From Myxococcales bacterium (lineage in GTDB: Bacteria > Myxococcota > Polyangia > Fen-1088): 5,838 nt of DNA. Positions within the stretch are counted from its first letter, which is position 1; every line of letters begins with the position of its first letter. This document shows positions 1 through 4,613 of this stretch, in pieces. The notes under the pieces are model-generated. The model did not search any database. It was not told the DNA's origin and saw only the letters and a list, made by a program, of their open reading frames with translations. The translations under genes were made by a program, and so were the position numbers. The stretch lies in contig PMBY01000119.1 in NCBI GenBank assembly GCA_003153875.1, positions 1-5,838 on the forward strand, written 5' to 3'.

Positions 1-2
1 TG

Positions 3-515
3 CGCCTGGTGGCCGCGCTCGACGAGCTGGAGGACCACTTCGACCTGGTGATTATCGATTCGGGCGCCGGCATCGGGGACAACGTGCTGTTTTTCGTGGG
101 CATGGCCCAGGAAGTGGTGCTGGTGCTGAGCCCCGAGCCCACCTCGCTGGTGGATGCGTACGCGGTGGTCAAGGTGCTGTCGCAACAGGCGGGCATTCGC
201 AATTTCGCCGTGGTGATCAATCCCGTGGTGGACGAGATGCCAGCGCGGGACATGTTTCAGAAGCTGTCGACTGTCACTGGCCGTTTTCTCACCGCGAAAC
301 TGCGCCACCTGGGCTACGTGCCGCGCGACGAGAACGTGCATCGCGCGGTCATGGCACAGAGGCCAGTCGTGGATCTCTTTCCCATGGCGCCTGCCAGCCG
401 CGCCATCGTGGACGTGGCCGCGCGCCTGTTCAGTGAGCCGGCGCCGCAGATCTTGGAAGGCGGCATGAAGATGATGTGGCAGCGCTTGATGAAAGAGGCG
501 GAAGTCCCGCGCTAG
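3..515 (+). CDS. flhG: FlhG/YlxH-type MinD-like ATPase, C-terminal part
   Basis: This is the C-terminal 170 residues of a MinD/ParA-superfamily ATPase; the start lies before the window, so the P-loop is not visible. The Walker B-like strand FDLVIIDSGAGIGD is at visible residues 13-26, followed by the strand EVVLVLSPEPTSLVDAY, which is characteristic of FlhG/YlxH proteins. Next come a strand-helix segment around FAVVINPV and the LGYVPRD...V..A...RPVVDLFP stretch shared by FlhG and MinD. In the known family, FlhG works with the GTPase FlhF at the cell pole or membrane to set flagellar number and position. The fliA gene begins 10 bases after its stop, the usual flhF-flhG-fliA order. Most FlhG proteins have DTGAG where this one has DSGAG, a mild substitution. 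MinD itself is less likely because of the fliA neighbour. Confidence 0.9.
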   Translation, partial: RLVAALDELEDHFDLVIIDSGAGIGDNVLFFVGMAQEVVLVLSPEPTSLVDAYAVVKVLSQQAGIRNFAVVINPVVDEMPARDMFQKLSTVTGRFLTAKLRHLGYVPRDENVHRAVMAQRPVVDLFPMAPASRAIVDVAARLFSEPAPQILEGGMKMMWQRLMKEAEVPR

Positions 516-525
516 GACGATCACC

Positions 526-1227
526 ATGCATAGGGCAATTGCTAGCTACGCAAACGGCGGGGCCGCACCCGTCCTGGACGACACGACCGTGCTCGAGCAG
601 TACGGCAGCCTGGTCGAGCGAACGGCGCATCGACTGATCTCCCGCACCGGTCTACGCAGCGCCTACGACGATCTGTGGTCCGCCGGGGCCATTGGCCTCA
701 TTGAGGCGGGCCGGCGTTTCGATCCAACCCGGGGTGCTTCCTTTGCCACTTTTGCCGAGCACCGGGTGCGCGGCGCAATGCTGGACGAGCTGCGCCGGCT
801 GGACCACTTGCCGCGACGACTGCGCAACCGCACCGACGATTTGGTCAAGACACGCAAGAAGCTGGCGGGCAGTCTGGGCCGCGAGGCCACAGTAGAAGAG
901 GTGGCAACCGATCTGGGCGTGGAAGTGGAAGAGGCGAGCGACATGGCCGCCCTGCTTGAGCCGCCCCTGCCGCTCGACTCCATCCTGCCCACCCTGGCCG
1001 GTGGCGAGGCCACAGACGCGACTGTACTGCGTGCCGAAGCCGTGCGCCGCCTCACTGAAGCGGTGGAGAAGTTGCCCGAGCGCCTGCGCCTGGTGCTGTC
1101 ATTGCATTACATCGAGGATCTCACCTACCGCGAGATCGCCGGCATCCTCAAAGTGAGCGAGCCGCGCGTGTGCCAATTGCACACTGAAGCCATCGGGCAA
1201 TTGCGCAAGTTGCTTCCGGACGCGTGA
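526..1227 (+). CDS. fliA: Flagellar sigma-28 factor FliA (FliA/WhiG family)
   Basis: This is a complete 233-residue sigma factor, the normal length for FliA. Region 2 lies at about residues 24-97, with LWSAGAIGLIEAGRRFDPTRG followed by FATFAEHRVRGAMLDELRRLD, the core-binding and -10-recognition signature. Region 3 is at about 98-145 (GREATVEEVATDLGV). Region 4 is at about 172-231, with the -35-binding HTH LTYREIAGILKVSEPRVCQL at 199-218. In the family it directs RNA polymerase to late flagellar, motor and chemotaxis genes and is held inactive by FlgM until the hook is built. ATG 526 is supported by AGGA at 514-517, which overlaps the flhG stop, so translation is probably coupled. The family's typical downstream motility genes do not follow; the next DNA is intergenic and accessory, so fliA is probably the last gene of this operon. 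Confidence 0.95.
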   Translation: MHRAIASYANGGAAPVLDDTTVLEQYGSLVERTAHRLISRTGLRSAYDDLWSAGAIGLIEAGRRFDPTRGASFATFAEHRVRGAMLDELRRLDHLPRRLRNRTDDLVKTRKKLAGSLGREATVEEVATDLGVEVEEASDMAALLEPPLPLDSILPTLAGGEATDATVLRAEAVRRLTEAVEKLPERLRLVLSLHYIEDLTYREIAGILKVSEPRVCQLHTEAIGQLRKLLPDA

Positions 1228-1238
1228 CAGAGCGGGTC

Positions 1239-1282
1239 CAGGGCTTTTCAGCGCGCCTATCAGGCGGAAAAGAGCCGCCCTG
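1239..1282 (+). terminator. Imperfect hairpin after fliA, possible terminator
   Basis: CAGGGC TTTTC (1239-1249) pairs with GAAAAG (1267-1272) and GCCCTG (1277-1282), giving an 11-bp stem interrupted by a few unpaired bases on the 3' side. It begins 11 bases after the fliA stop, where an operon-ending terminator would be expected. No T-tract follows, so it is not a textbook intrinsic terminator; it may instead stabilise the mRNA 3' end. Confidence 0.4.
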
Positions 1283-1287
1283 TCGGG

Positions 1288-1330
1288 CCGTCCCGGCGCG
1301 CACCGAGGTGTGCCCGCGTGGGGAGGACGG
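1288..1330. other. Second hairpin in the fliA 3' region
   Basis: CCGTCC at 1288-1293 pairs with GGACGG at 1325-1330. Inside, CGCG and CAC on the left can pair with GTG and CGCG on the right, giving a long interrupted stem. It lies between the fliA hairpin and the tRNA remnant and may be part of the same transcript end. The DNA is GC-rich, so some pairing is expected by chance. Confidence 0.25.
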
Positions 1331-1372
1331 GGTTCTCTGACCAGAAATACCCCCTTCGATTGACCTGTGCAC

Positions 1373-1411
1373 GCGCGAGTAGCTCCGTTGGTAGAGCATC
1401 TGCTTCCCAAG
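1373..1411 (+). pseudogene. Truncated tRNA-Gly(CCC), 5' half only
   Basis: The 5' half of a tRNA is recognisable in order. There is an acceptor strand GCGCGAG (1373-1379), TA at positions 8-9, D-stem GCTC (1382-1385), D-loop with GTTGGTA, and D-stem GAGC (1394-1397). The anticodon stem strand TCTGC (1399-1403) and loop TTCCCAA (1404-1410) follow, giving anticodon CCC, that is glycine. The 3' anticodon strand should read GCAGA but reads GTCAC. No T-arm, no acceptor complement CTCGCGC in the right place and no CCA follow. The break falls at the anticodon loop, a site where many tyrosine-recombinase elements cross over. I infer a remnant of an attachment site or a recombination scar; it cannot make a working tRNA as read. 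Confidence 0.7.
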
Positions 1412-1421
1412 TCACTCGCCC

Positions 1422-1444
1422 CGGATCCTGGGTGATCCGTTTCT
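1422..1444 (+). terminator. Short hairpin followed by a T-rich run
   Basis: CGGATC (1422-1427) pairs perfectly with GATCCG (1434-1439) around a 6-base loop and is followed by TTTCT. It sits 11 bases after the tRNA remnant, so it could be the old terminator of that tRNA or the edge of inserted DNA. The short stem and weak T-run keep confidence low. The right arm can alternatively pair with CGGATCAC at 1494-1501. Confidence 0.35.
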
Positions 1445-1668
1445 GGTGTTATCCTGATCTTCTCGACGGAGAATCGCGAGCGCCGGCACCGGTCGGATCA
1501 CGCGCTTTCGGCGCTGCCGGCCGCCACCCCGGGGCACCCCCAGGTAGGCCGGGGGGCTCTCGAACTCGCGCATCGTCGCGCGCGGCAAATGCATTTTCAA
1601 GAACCCCGGCACCACGCACCGGCCCTGCGGGCCAGCGGGACTTCCTAGGCAGAAAGCGCCGTGCGCCC
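1440..1668. other. Gene-free stretch with adjacent stem-loops
   Basis: I see no credible protein gene here. Several perfect inverted repeats follow one another: TTCTC/GAGAA (1460-1464, 1469-1473), AGCGCCG/CGGCGCT (1479-1485, 1509-1515) and CCGGCC/GGCCGG (1517-1522, 1547-1552). GGCCC/GGGCC follows at 1621-1633. A 10-base palindrome, AAATGCATTT, lies at 1587-1596. The first three stems are nearly contiguous, which would suit a structured RNA or a 5'/3' untranslated region. An open frame on the minus strand (1412-1711) has an Arg/Pro-rich product with no recognisable domain and is treated as a shadow. Confidence 0.3.
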
Positions 1669-1674
1669 TACAAT
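1669..1674 (+). promoter_or_regulatory. -10-like hexamer TACAAT, leaderless layout
   Basis: TACAAT ends 6 bases before ATG 1681, so RNA would start at or beside the start codon. There is no purine-rich ribosome site in between. A -35 match is poor (TAGGCA at 1646-1651, 17-base spacing). The same layout recurs before 2551, 2873 and 3737. Confidence 0.5.
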
Positions 1675-1680
1675 TGCGAC

Positions 1681-2499
1681 ATGCGGCGGCTGATGATGGC
1701 AGTCTTGTCATTGGCTTTGGCCTGCGGTGATATTTCCTCGTCCCCTGGCGGGATGGGAGGCGTCAGTGGGGGCGGAGGGACTGGTGCTATCGGCGGCGTG
1801 CCGGACGCCTCCGGTACAGCGCCAGCATGCCTACGCATCAACCAGGCGTGCGGCGGATTGACTACTTGTTGCGCGGGAACGGCGTGCTACTCGGACGGTG
1901 CCAACGCCACATGCGCCGCCACATGCGCTGGCGCAGCTGACTGCGCGGGTGGCTGCTGCCTTCCCCTGACAAATGGCGCGAAGGTTTGCTCCACAGCCTC
2001 GCCATGCCCCTGCGCCCAGCCCGGTGAACTGTGTGCATCGGAGACGTGCTGTGCTGGCTCAGTCTGCGTCAACAATGGGGCGGTCGCCAGTTGTGCCGCC
2101 ACCTGCACGGCATCCAGCCAATGCACGAGCGGTTGCTGCGCATCCCTAGCGAGCGGCGGCCAAGCATGTGCGCCGGCCTCCAACTGCCCAACCACGACAG
2201 CCAGCCCTTGCTCCAGTTTCGCCGTCTGTCTCAACACGCCCAACGTCTTGAATCCAGCGCCCGCTACCTCGGGGGGATGCGATTCCAGTTACTACCAATC
2301 GGAACAGACCAACCTGTGCGCCCTCGCTGGCGGCCTGACCAACAGCCAGGTTGCGGCCTGCCTCAGCGGCTCCCTGTTGTGGTGCAGTGAATGGGCAAAC
2401 AACGTGACAGCATGCGATACTTACTGCGCGGCGATTGGCGGGTACAACAGCGGCTACCACGTAAAGATGATTGGCGACTACGCCGTTTTCTGCCTGTAG
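1681..2499 (+). CDS. Cys-rich putative lipoprotein with two disulfide-type repeats
   Basis: This is a 272-residue exported protein. It opens with MRRLMMAVLSLALAC, a short basic n-region and hydrophobic core ending at Cys15. ALAC is a slightly non-standard lipobox because the -3 residue is Ala rather than Leu. A Gly/Ser-rich linker (19-45) would let the domain extend from the outer membrane. Two homologous Cys-rich repeats follow (50-103 and 111-163), each with C-x6-C...CCAGxxC...SCAATC or TCAATC...GCC. A C-terminal part (173-272) has about ten more Cys and no repeat. The even spacing suggests disulfide-bonded surface modules; ligand and role are unknown. The frame stays open upstream to 1318, but ATG 1681 is preferred because it puts the signal peptide at the N-terminus and is preceded by a -10-like box. 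Such proteins are frequent in Myxococcota. Confidence 0.8.
   Translation: MRRLMMAVLSLALACGDISSSPGGMGGVSGGGGTGAIGGVPDASGTAPACLRINQACGGLTTCCAGTACYSDGANATCAATCAGAADCAGGCCLPLTNGAKVCSTASPCPCAQPGELCASETCCAGSVCVNNGAVASCAATCTASSQCTSGCCASLASGGQACAPASNCPTTTASPCSSFAVCLNTPNVLNPAPATSGGCDSSYYQSEQTNLCALAGGLTNSQVAACLSGSLLWCSEWANNVTACDTYCAAIGGYNSGYHVKMIGDYAVFCL
1828..2169 (+). repeat. Two tandem Cys-rich protein repeats
   Basis: Residues 50-103 and 111-163 align with a period of about 61. Conserved positions include C-x6-C, then CC-A-G-x2-C, then C-A-A-T-C, then G-C-C and a final C. The underlying DNA has diverged, so the duplication is old and kept by selection on the protein fold. Confidence 0.7.
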
Positions 2500-2521
2500 A
2501 AGTCGGCCGGGCATGTAGGCG

Positions 2522-2537
2522 ACCACCCCACGGTGGT
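2522..2537. promoter_or_regulatory. Perfect inverted repeat, possible operator
   Basis: ACCACC (2522-2527) and GGTGGT (2532-2537) are perfect inverted arms around a 4-base centre. The repeat ends one base before the -10-like box of the next HTH gene. It could be an operator used by that HTH protein for self-regulation, or the hairpin ending the lipoprotein transcript. No T-tract follows, which favours an operator. Confidence 0.4.
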
Positions 2538-2538
2538 A

Positions 2539-2544
2539 CAGAAT
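2539..2544 (+). promoter_or_regulatory. -10-like hexamer CAGAAT before ATG 2551
   Basis: CAGAAT ends 6 bases before ATG 2551. The 15 bases from the hexamer through the ATG match those at 1669-1683 in 12 of 15 positions. No Shine-Dalgarno lies between. The first base departs from the T of the usual -10 consensus. Confidence 0.4.
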
Positions 2545-2550
2545 TGGGAC

Positions 2551-2862
2551 ATGCACCTGACCGACCTTGACTGCGAAATGCTGGCATTGGCGGACGCCCC
2601 CGCCGCCTACCAGGAACCCATCGACGCCGCTTCGCTGGCCTTTGCCCTTCGCATTCATCCTCGCACCGTCCAGCGATGGATCGCCGCCGGCAAGCTCCGC
2701 GCGCATCGCAAGGGCAACGTCCGCAGCCGCTGGCGCGTCCTCATGATCGACTGTGAACGCGCCTACTGGGAAGCCGCTGCCCGGAAGGACCACCGCATGA
2801 TGGTCACCCTCCTGCGAACGGGGTCGGGTCCGAGGACGCGCCCGTGTCGCCCGCGCGAGTAG
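2551..2862 (+). CDS. Small helix-turn-helix DNA-binding protein (excisionase/MerR-like)
   Basis: This is a 103-residue protein. Residues 26-50 form a helix-turn-helix, with AFALRIHPRTVQRWIAAGKL at 30-49. A basic wing (RAHRKGNVRSRWRVLMID, 50-67) and a helix, ERAYWEAAARK, follow. This is the layout of excisionase-type or small MerR-like DNA-binding domains. It probably acts as a repressor, recombination directionality factor or partner regulator of the next gene; the sequence does not decide which. A GTG at 2533 would add six residues, but that codon lies inside the inverted repeat, so ATG 2551 is preferred. Its TAG stop (2860-2862) forms the first half of the TAGAAT box of the following gene, showing how tightly the two are packed. 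Confidence 0.75.
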   Translation: MHLTDLDCEMLALADAPAAYQEPIDAASLAFALRIHPRTVQRWIAAGKLRAHRKGNVRSRWRVLMIDCERAYWEAAARKDHRMMVTLLRTGSGPRTRPCRPRE

Positions 2863-2865
2863 AAT
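2860..2865 (+). promoter_or_regulatory. -10-like TAGAAT overlapping the upstream stop codon
   Basis: TAGAAT includes the TAG stop of the HTH gene and ends 7 bases before ATG 2873. If it is a promoter, the next gene could be transcribed both from the upstream gene and from its own leaderless start. A -35 match is not evident. Confidence 0.4.
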
Positions 2866-2872
2866 GCTCGCC

Positions 2873-3655
2873 ATGCGTAGCAAGCGGGAAAAGTTCTACT
2901 GCTCCGATCTGCTGCTGAGATACGAGCAGGCCACGCGACCAATGGAGAAGCGCCCAGGTCCAAGAGTCCCAAGCAAAGTCCTAAGCGACTGGCTGCCCGT
3001 CTTCATCAACAGCCGTCCGAATGCCAGAGTCGAGGATGAAAAGCCCGTGCCCTTTCGATTCCACGAAGCCCAGCGCGAGGAGTGGGTGAAGAAACTCGGC
3101 GGGCCGCGAAAAGTCGGCGCGGCTTGTGCCACTCTGCACGCCAAGGCGCGAATTCGGGTAGAGGCGCTCTCCGCTCTCTATGTTCTCGCACCCGACGTTG
3201 ACAGCAAGATTTCCGGCGGAACGAGCAGAGTGTTCACTCGTGACCGTATCAAAGAGCGACGGCTACTCGACCAAGCCGTCTCGGCGCTTGAGAAGCTACG
3301 CGAAGTTGGGATTCCCGCGGCGACCCTGTCCTCGGTTGCAGAGCACCTCTATCCGCTGATCTGGAAGCACATGCTGACCTACACCGCGTTCGGGCAGGGC
3401 AGCGCGAGTGTTAAGAGCGCGCTTCGAGCGCATCTTCTCTCCTGCGGCCTGACTCCCCCCCAAATCGCAATCCTGGAAGTCGCGTGGGTCGCCAACGTCA
3501 TCGAATGCAATCCATCACACCAGCGGCTGGACCGGAATGTGGTGGTTGAGTACCGCACCGCGAGGAGGGAGATAAAGGACATCCGACCTCGTCCTTTCCC
3601 GTTCCAAGACGATTCCGAGATCACTCGTTTCGTGGCCGCCTGGGCGGGCCGGTAG
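2873..3655 (+). CDS. Hypothetical protein, 260 residues, family not recognised
   Basis: I do not recognise a family. The protein has no signal peptide and no membrane segment, so it is probably cytoplasmic. The N-terminal 35 residues are basic (SKREK, MEKRPGPRVPSK). Residues 60-106 hold a charged helical region with AQREEWVKKLGG and a small Ala-rich helix. Residues 122-146 are a predicted amphipathic helix rich in Lys, Arg and Glu. The segment 150-210 (LSSVAEHLYPLIWKHM to AILEVAWVANVI) looks like several packed helices. The C-terminus is Arg-rich and aromatic. Start choice: ATG 2864 is one base after the HTH stop, whereas ATG 2873 lies 7 bases after TAGAAT and is preferred under a leaderless reading. 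The link to the HTH gene suggests a regulator-effector pair or an element accessory protein. Third-position A/T seems more frequent than in fliA. Confidence 0.7.
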   Translation: MRSKREKFYCSDLLLRYEQATRPMEKRPGPRVPSKVLSDWLPVFINSRPNARVEDEKPVPFRFHEAQREEWVKKLGGPRKVGAACATLHAKARIRVEALSALYVLAPDVDSKISGGTSRVFTRDRIKERRLLDQAVSALEKLREVGIPAATLSSVAEHLYPLIWKHMLTYTAFGQGSASVKSALRAHLLSCGLTPPQIAILEVAWVANVIECNPSHQRLDRNVVVEYRTARREIKDIRPRPFPFQDDSEITRFVAAWAGR

Positions 3656-3681
3656 AAACGCAAGGCGGAATTTCTCGCAGG

Positions 3682-3700
3682 GGCGGACAGAGTTGCCGCC
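3682..3700. other. Inverted repeat in the 3656-3736 gap
   Basis: GGCGG (3682-3686) pairs with CCGCC (3696-3700) around 9 bases. It lies between the stop of the unknown gene and the start of the excisionase-like gene. It could end the former transcript or act as an operator for the latter; a short GC stem like this may also be chance. Confidence 0.25.
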
Positions 3701-3723
3701 TCGCGGAGCCCTGGTGCCCGCGG

Positions 3724-3729
3724 TTATAT
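3724..3729 (+). promoter_or_regulatory. -10-like TTATAT before ATG 3737
   Basis: TTATAT ends 7 bases before ATG 3737, in the same position as the boxes before 1681, 2551 and 2873. No ribosome site lies between the box and the ATG. No convincing -35 was found at 16-18 bases upstream. Confidence 0.4.
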
Positions 3730-3736
3730 CGGGTGC

Positions 3737-3970
3737 ATGAAATGCAACCGGGGTACAACGATGCAAGGGAAGGCACGAATCGAACCAATCGCAACCAACG
3801 TTCGGGCGGCAGCAGAGAAGCTGGGCGTTTCCCGACGAATCGTCTATCTGCTGGCGAAGCGAGGGGAGATCCAGTCTTTCCGCATCGGGCGGCGCGTTCT
3901 GATTTTGATTCATGGGCTGGAACGGTTCATCGCGCGGAACATCCACGACTCGCAGGATGGCCGGTCGTGA
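3737..3970 (+). CDS. Excisionase-family HTH protein
   Basis: This is a 77-residue protein. Residues 22-45 (VRAAAEKLGVSRRIVYLLAK) form a helix-turn-helix. FRIGRRVLILIHGLERFIARN follows at 48-68, the wing-and-helix ending typical of the 'excisionase family DNA-binding domain' proteins. Such proteins bend attachment-site DNA to favour excision, or act as small regulators of mobile elements. Its TGA stop overlaps a GTG that begins the primase-like fragment (GTGA at 3967-3970), so the two were probably translated together. An internal ATG at 3761 (residue 9) is a possible alternative start, since the HTH is complete from there. The integrase remnant 160 bases downstream supports a mobile-element role. 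Confidence 0.8.
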   Translation: MKCNRGTTMQGKARIEPIATNVRAAAEKLGVSRRIVYLLAKRGEIQSFRIGRRVLILIHGLERFIARNIHDSQDGRS

Positions 3971-4128
3971 ACCGTCGAACCCGCACTCCCCTTCCCCTGT
4001 CGGCGAACGAGGCAGCGTTTCGCGAGGCGATGGCCGCCCGCGGGTTGGTCCCGCGGGGCAACTTGATAGCCGACGGGAAGATCCACCGATGCGACGTCGA
4101 GGGTAAGCAGAGCAAGGGGGATGGCTCT
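3967..4128 (+). pseudogene. N-terminal fragment of a plasmid/phage-type primase-like protein
   Basis: Reading from GTG 3967, residues 15-41 run EAAFREAMAARGLVP...LIADGKIHR, followed by a Gly-rich GKQSKGDGS. This resembles the start of primase/TOPRIM-helicase proteins of plasmids, phages and integrative elements, which commonly open with F-x-x-A-M...G-L-x-P...I-x-A-D-G-K-x-H-R. The resemblance breaks after about residue 54, where the DNA switches to the recombinase in another frame. The frame stays open to 4617, but that extension looks like meaningless Cys/Trp/Arg-rich translation. Family assignment rests on memory of this motif and is moderate. Confidence 0.55.
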
Positions 4129-4130
4129 AG

Positions 4131-4346
4131 CGCCGGGTGTTCTTGGCCCTGCCCGAACCCTACAGCGTGGCGTTTGCCGTGGGCGCGCTGGCCGGCTTGC
4201 GGACGGGTGAAGTGCTGGGACTGGACTGGCGGGACGTGGACCCGGCCAACCGTAGAATCCATGTTCGCCCGCAAGTGCAGGACAACCGGATCGGCCCGCT
4301 CAAGGACGAAGAAAGCCGCGTGGTGCCGCTGGCGAAGACGCTGGCG
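4131..4346 (+). pseudogene. Tyrosine recombinase (phage-type integrase) core fragment
   Basis: From 4131 the frame reads RRVFLALPEPYSVAFAVGAL, then AGLRTGEVLGLDWRDVD, then VQDNRIGPLKDEESRVVPLA. This is the first half of the integrase catalytic domain. It includes the first catalytic Arg (in GLRTGE) and the catalytic Lys of the beta turn (PLKDEESR). A TAG at 4128-4130 lies directly upstream in this frame, and no N-terminal core-binding domain is present. After about 4346 the sequence diverges, so the HxxR, H/W and nucleophilic Tyr are missing. The protein cannot recombine DNA. The frame stays open to 4529, but that tail has no integrase character. Confidence 0.8.
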
Positions 4347-4613
4347 CGACATGGGGAAATTGGGGTGTGTAGGTGCGTGTGGTTTGCAGAACATGTGTTA
4401 TCAGCCATTTTGCAGATGCGATTCGGTGAAGGCAAAATGGTGCTTGTTCCGCCTATGCACCATGGAGACATGGAGAAAACCCGGCTTGTTTCTCCGACGC
4501 ACCGGATTTCCTCGTCGGTCCGCAGGTAGTGACCCACGCCGGGTCCGGATGGACCGTTCCGGTGTCTCGTGCGATTCTTCGTTCCAGCAAACCCTATTTA
4601 GTCGGGCAGACCG
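4347..4613. other. Gene-free stretch between integrase remnant and orphan gene
   Basis: No supported gene is seen. The composition is less GC-rich than the flagellar end, and both open frames crossing it are tails of the broken primase and integrase frames. It contains the 9-bp inverted repeat at 4405-4440. A TATTTA at 4595-4600 could be a -10 for the gene at 4614, 13 bases before its ATG, which is a short normal leader rather than a leaderless start. Confidence 0.4.
4405..4440. repeat. Perfect 9-bp inverted repeat
   Basis: CCATTTTGC (4405-4413) and GCAAAATGG (4432-4440) are perfect inverted arms separated by 18 bases. The AT-rich arms stand out in a GC-rich window. Possible roles are an operator, an arm-type site for the lost recombinase, or ends of a lost insertion. 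No T-tract follows, so an intrinsic terminator is unlikely. Confidence 0.5.

Larger units (their letters stand above)
3737..4346 (+). mobile_element. Decayed integrative element remnant
   Basis: Three pieces of mobile-element machinery lie in a row and in the same direction: an excisionase-like gene, the start of a replication/primase-type gene and the middle of a tyrosine recombinase. The last two are joined out of frame at about 4125-4131, as expected from a deletion that removed the intervening genes. Neither boundary is defined by visible direct repeats. The truncated tRNA-Gly at 1373 is a candidate original attachment site, but this link is inference. Confidence 0.55.

Noticed and set aside
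1621..1633. 12-base match GGCCCTGCGGGC at 1621 and 5237 as element-end direct repeats
   Set aside because: It is GC-rich and self-complementary, flanking bases do not match, and neither site is at a convincing element edge; chance or convergent hairpins explain it.
1318..1680. Upstream extension of the lipoprotein frame to a start near 1318
   Set aside because: It would run through the tRNA remnant, bury the signal peptide and lipobox 121 residues inside the protein, and give low-complexity Arg/Pro/Gly translation.
1404..1680. A complete tRNA-Gly interrupted by an intron
   Set aside because: No 3' half with GCAGA, T-arm and CTCGCGC acceptor strand in the right order was found. The GCAGA at 1650-1654 and CTCGCGC at 1565-1571 are in the wrong order and lack a T-arm. 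The exon end does not have the U expected before a group I intron.
1412..1711. 99-residue minus-strand open frame
   Set aside because: The product is Arg/Pro/Gly-rich with no domain, the frame overlaps structured repeats and the tRNA remnant border, and there is no ribosome site; it looks like a GC-driven open frame.
2146..2883. 245-residue minus-strand open frame
   Set aside because: It lies opposite the HTH gene and the lipoprotein, both of which have clear motifs; its translation has no recognisable domain.
2967..2977. TCCCAAGCA near 2968 as the displaced 3' half of the tRNA
   Set aside because: Only about nine bases match, they lie inside a coding frame, and no T-arm or acceptor strand follows.
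4411..4418. GCAGATGC as an inverted copy of the tRNA anticodon-arm sequence
   Set aside because: Eight bases only, with no extension on either side; expected by chance in a window of this size.
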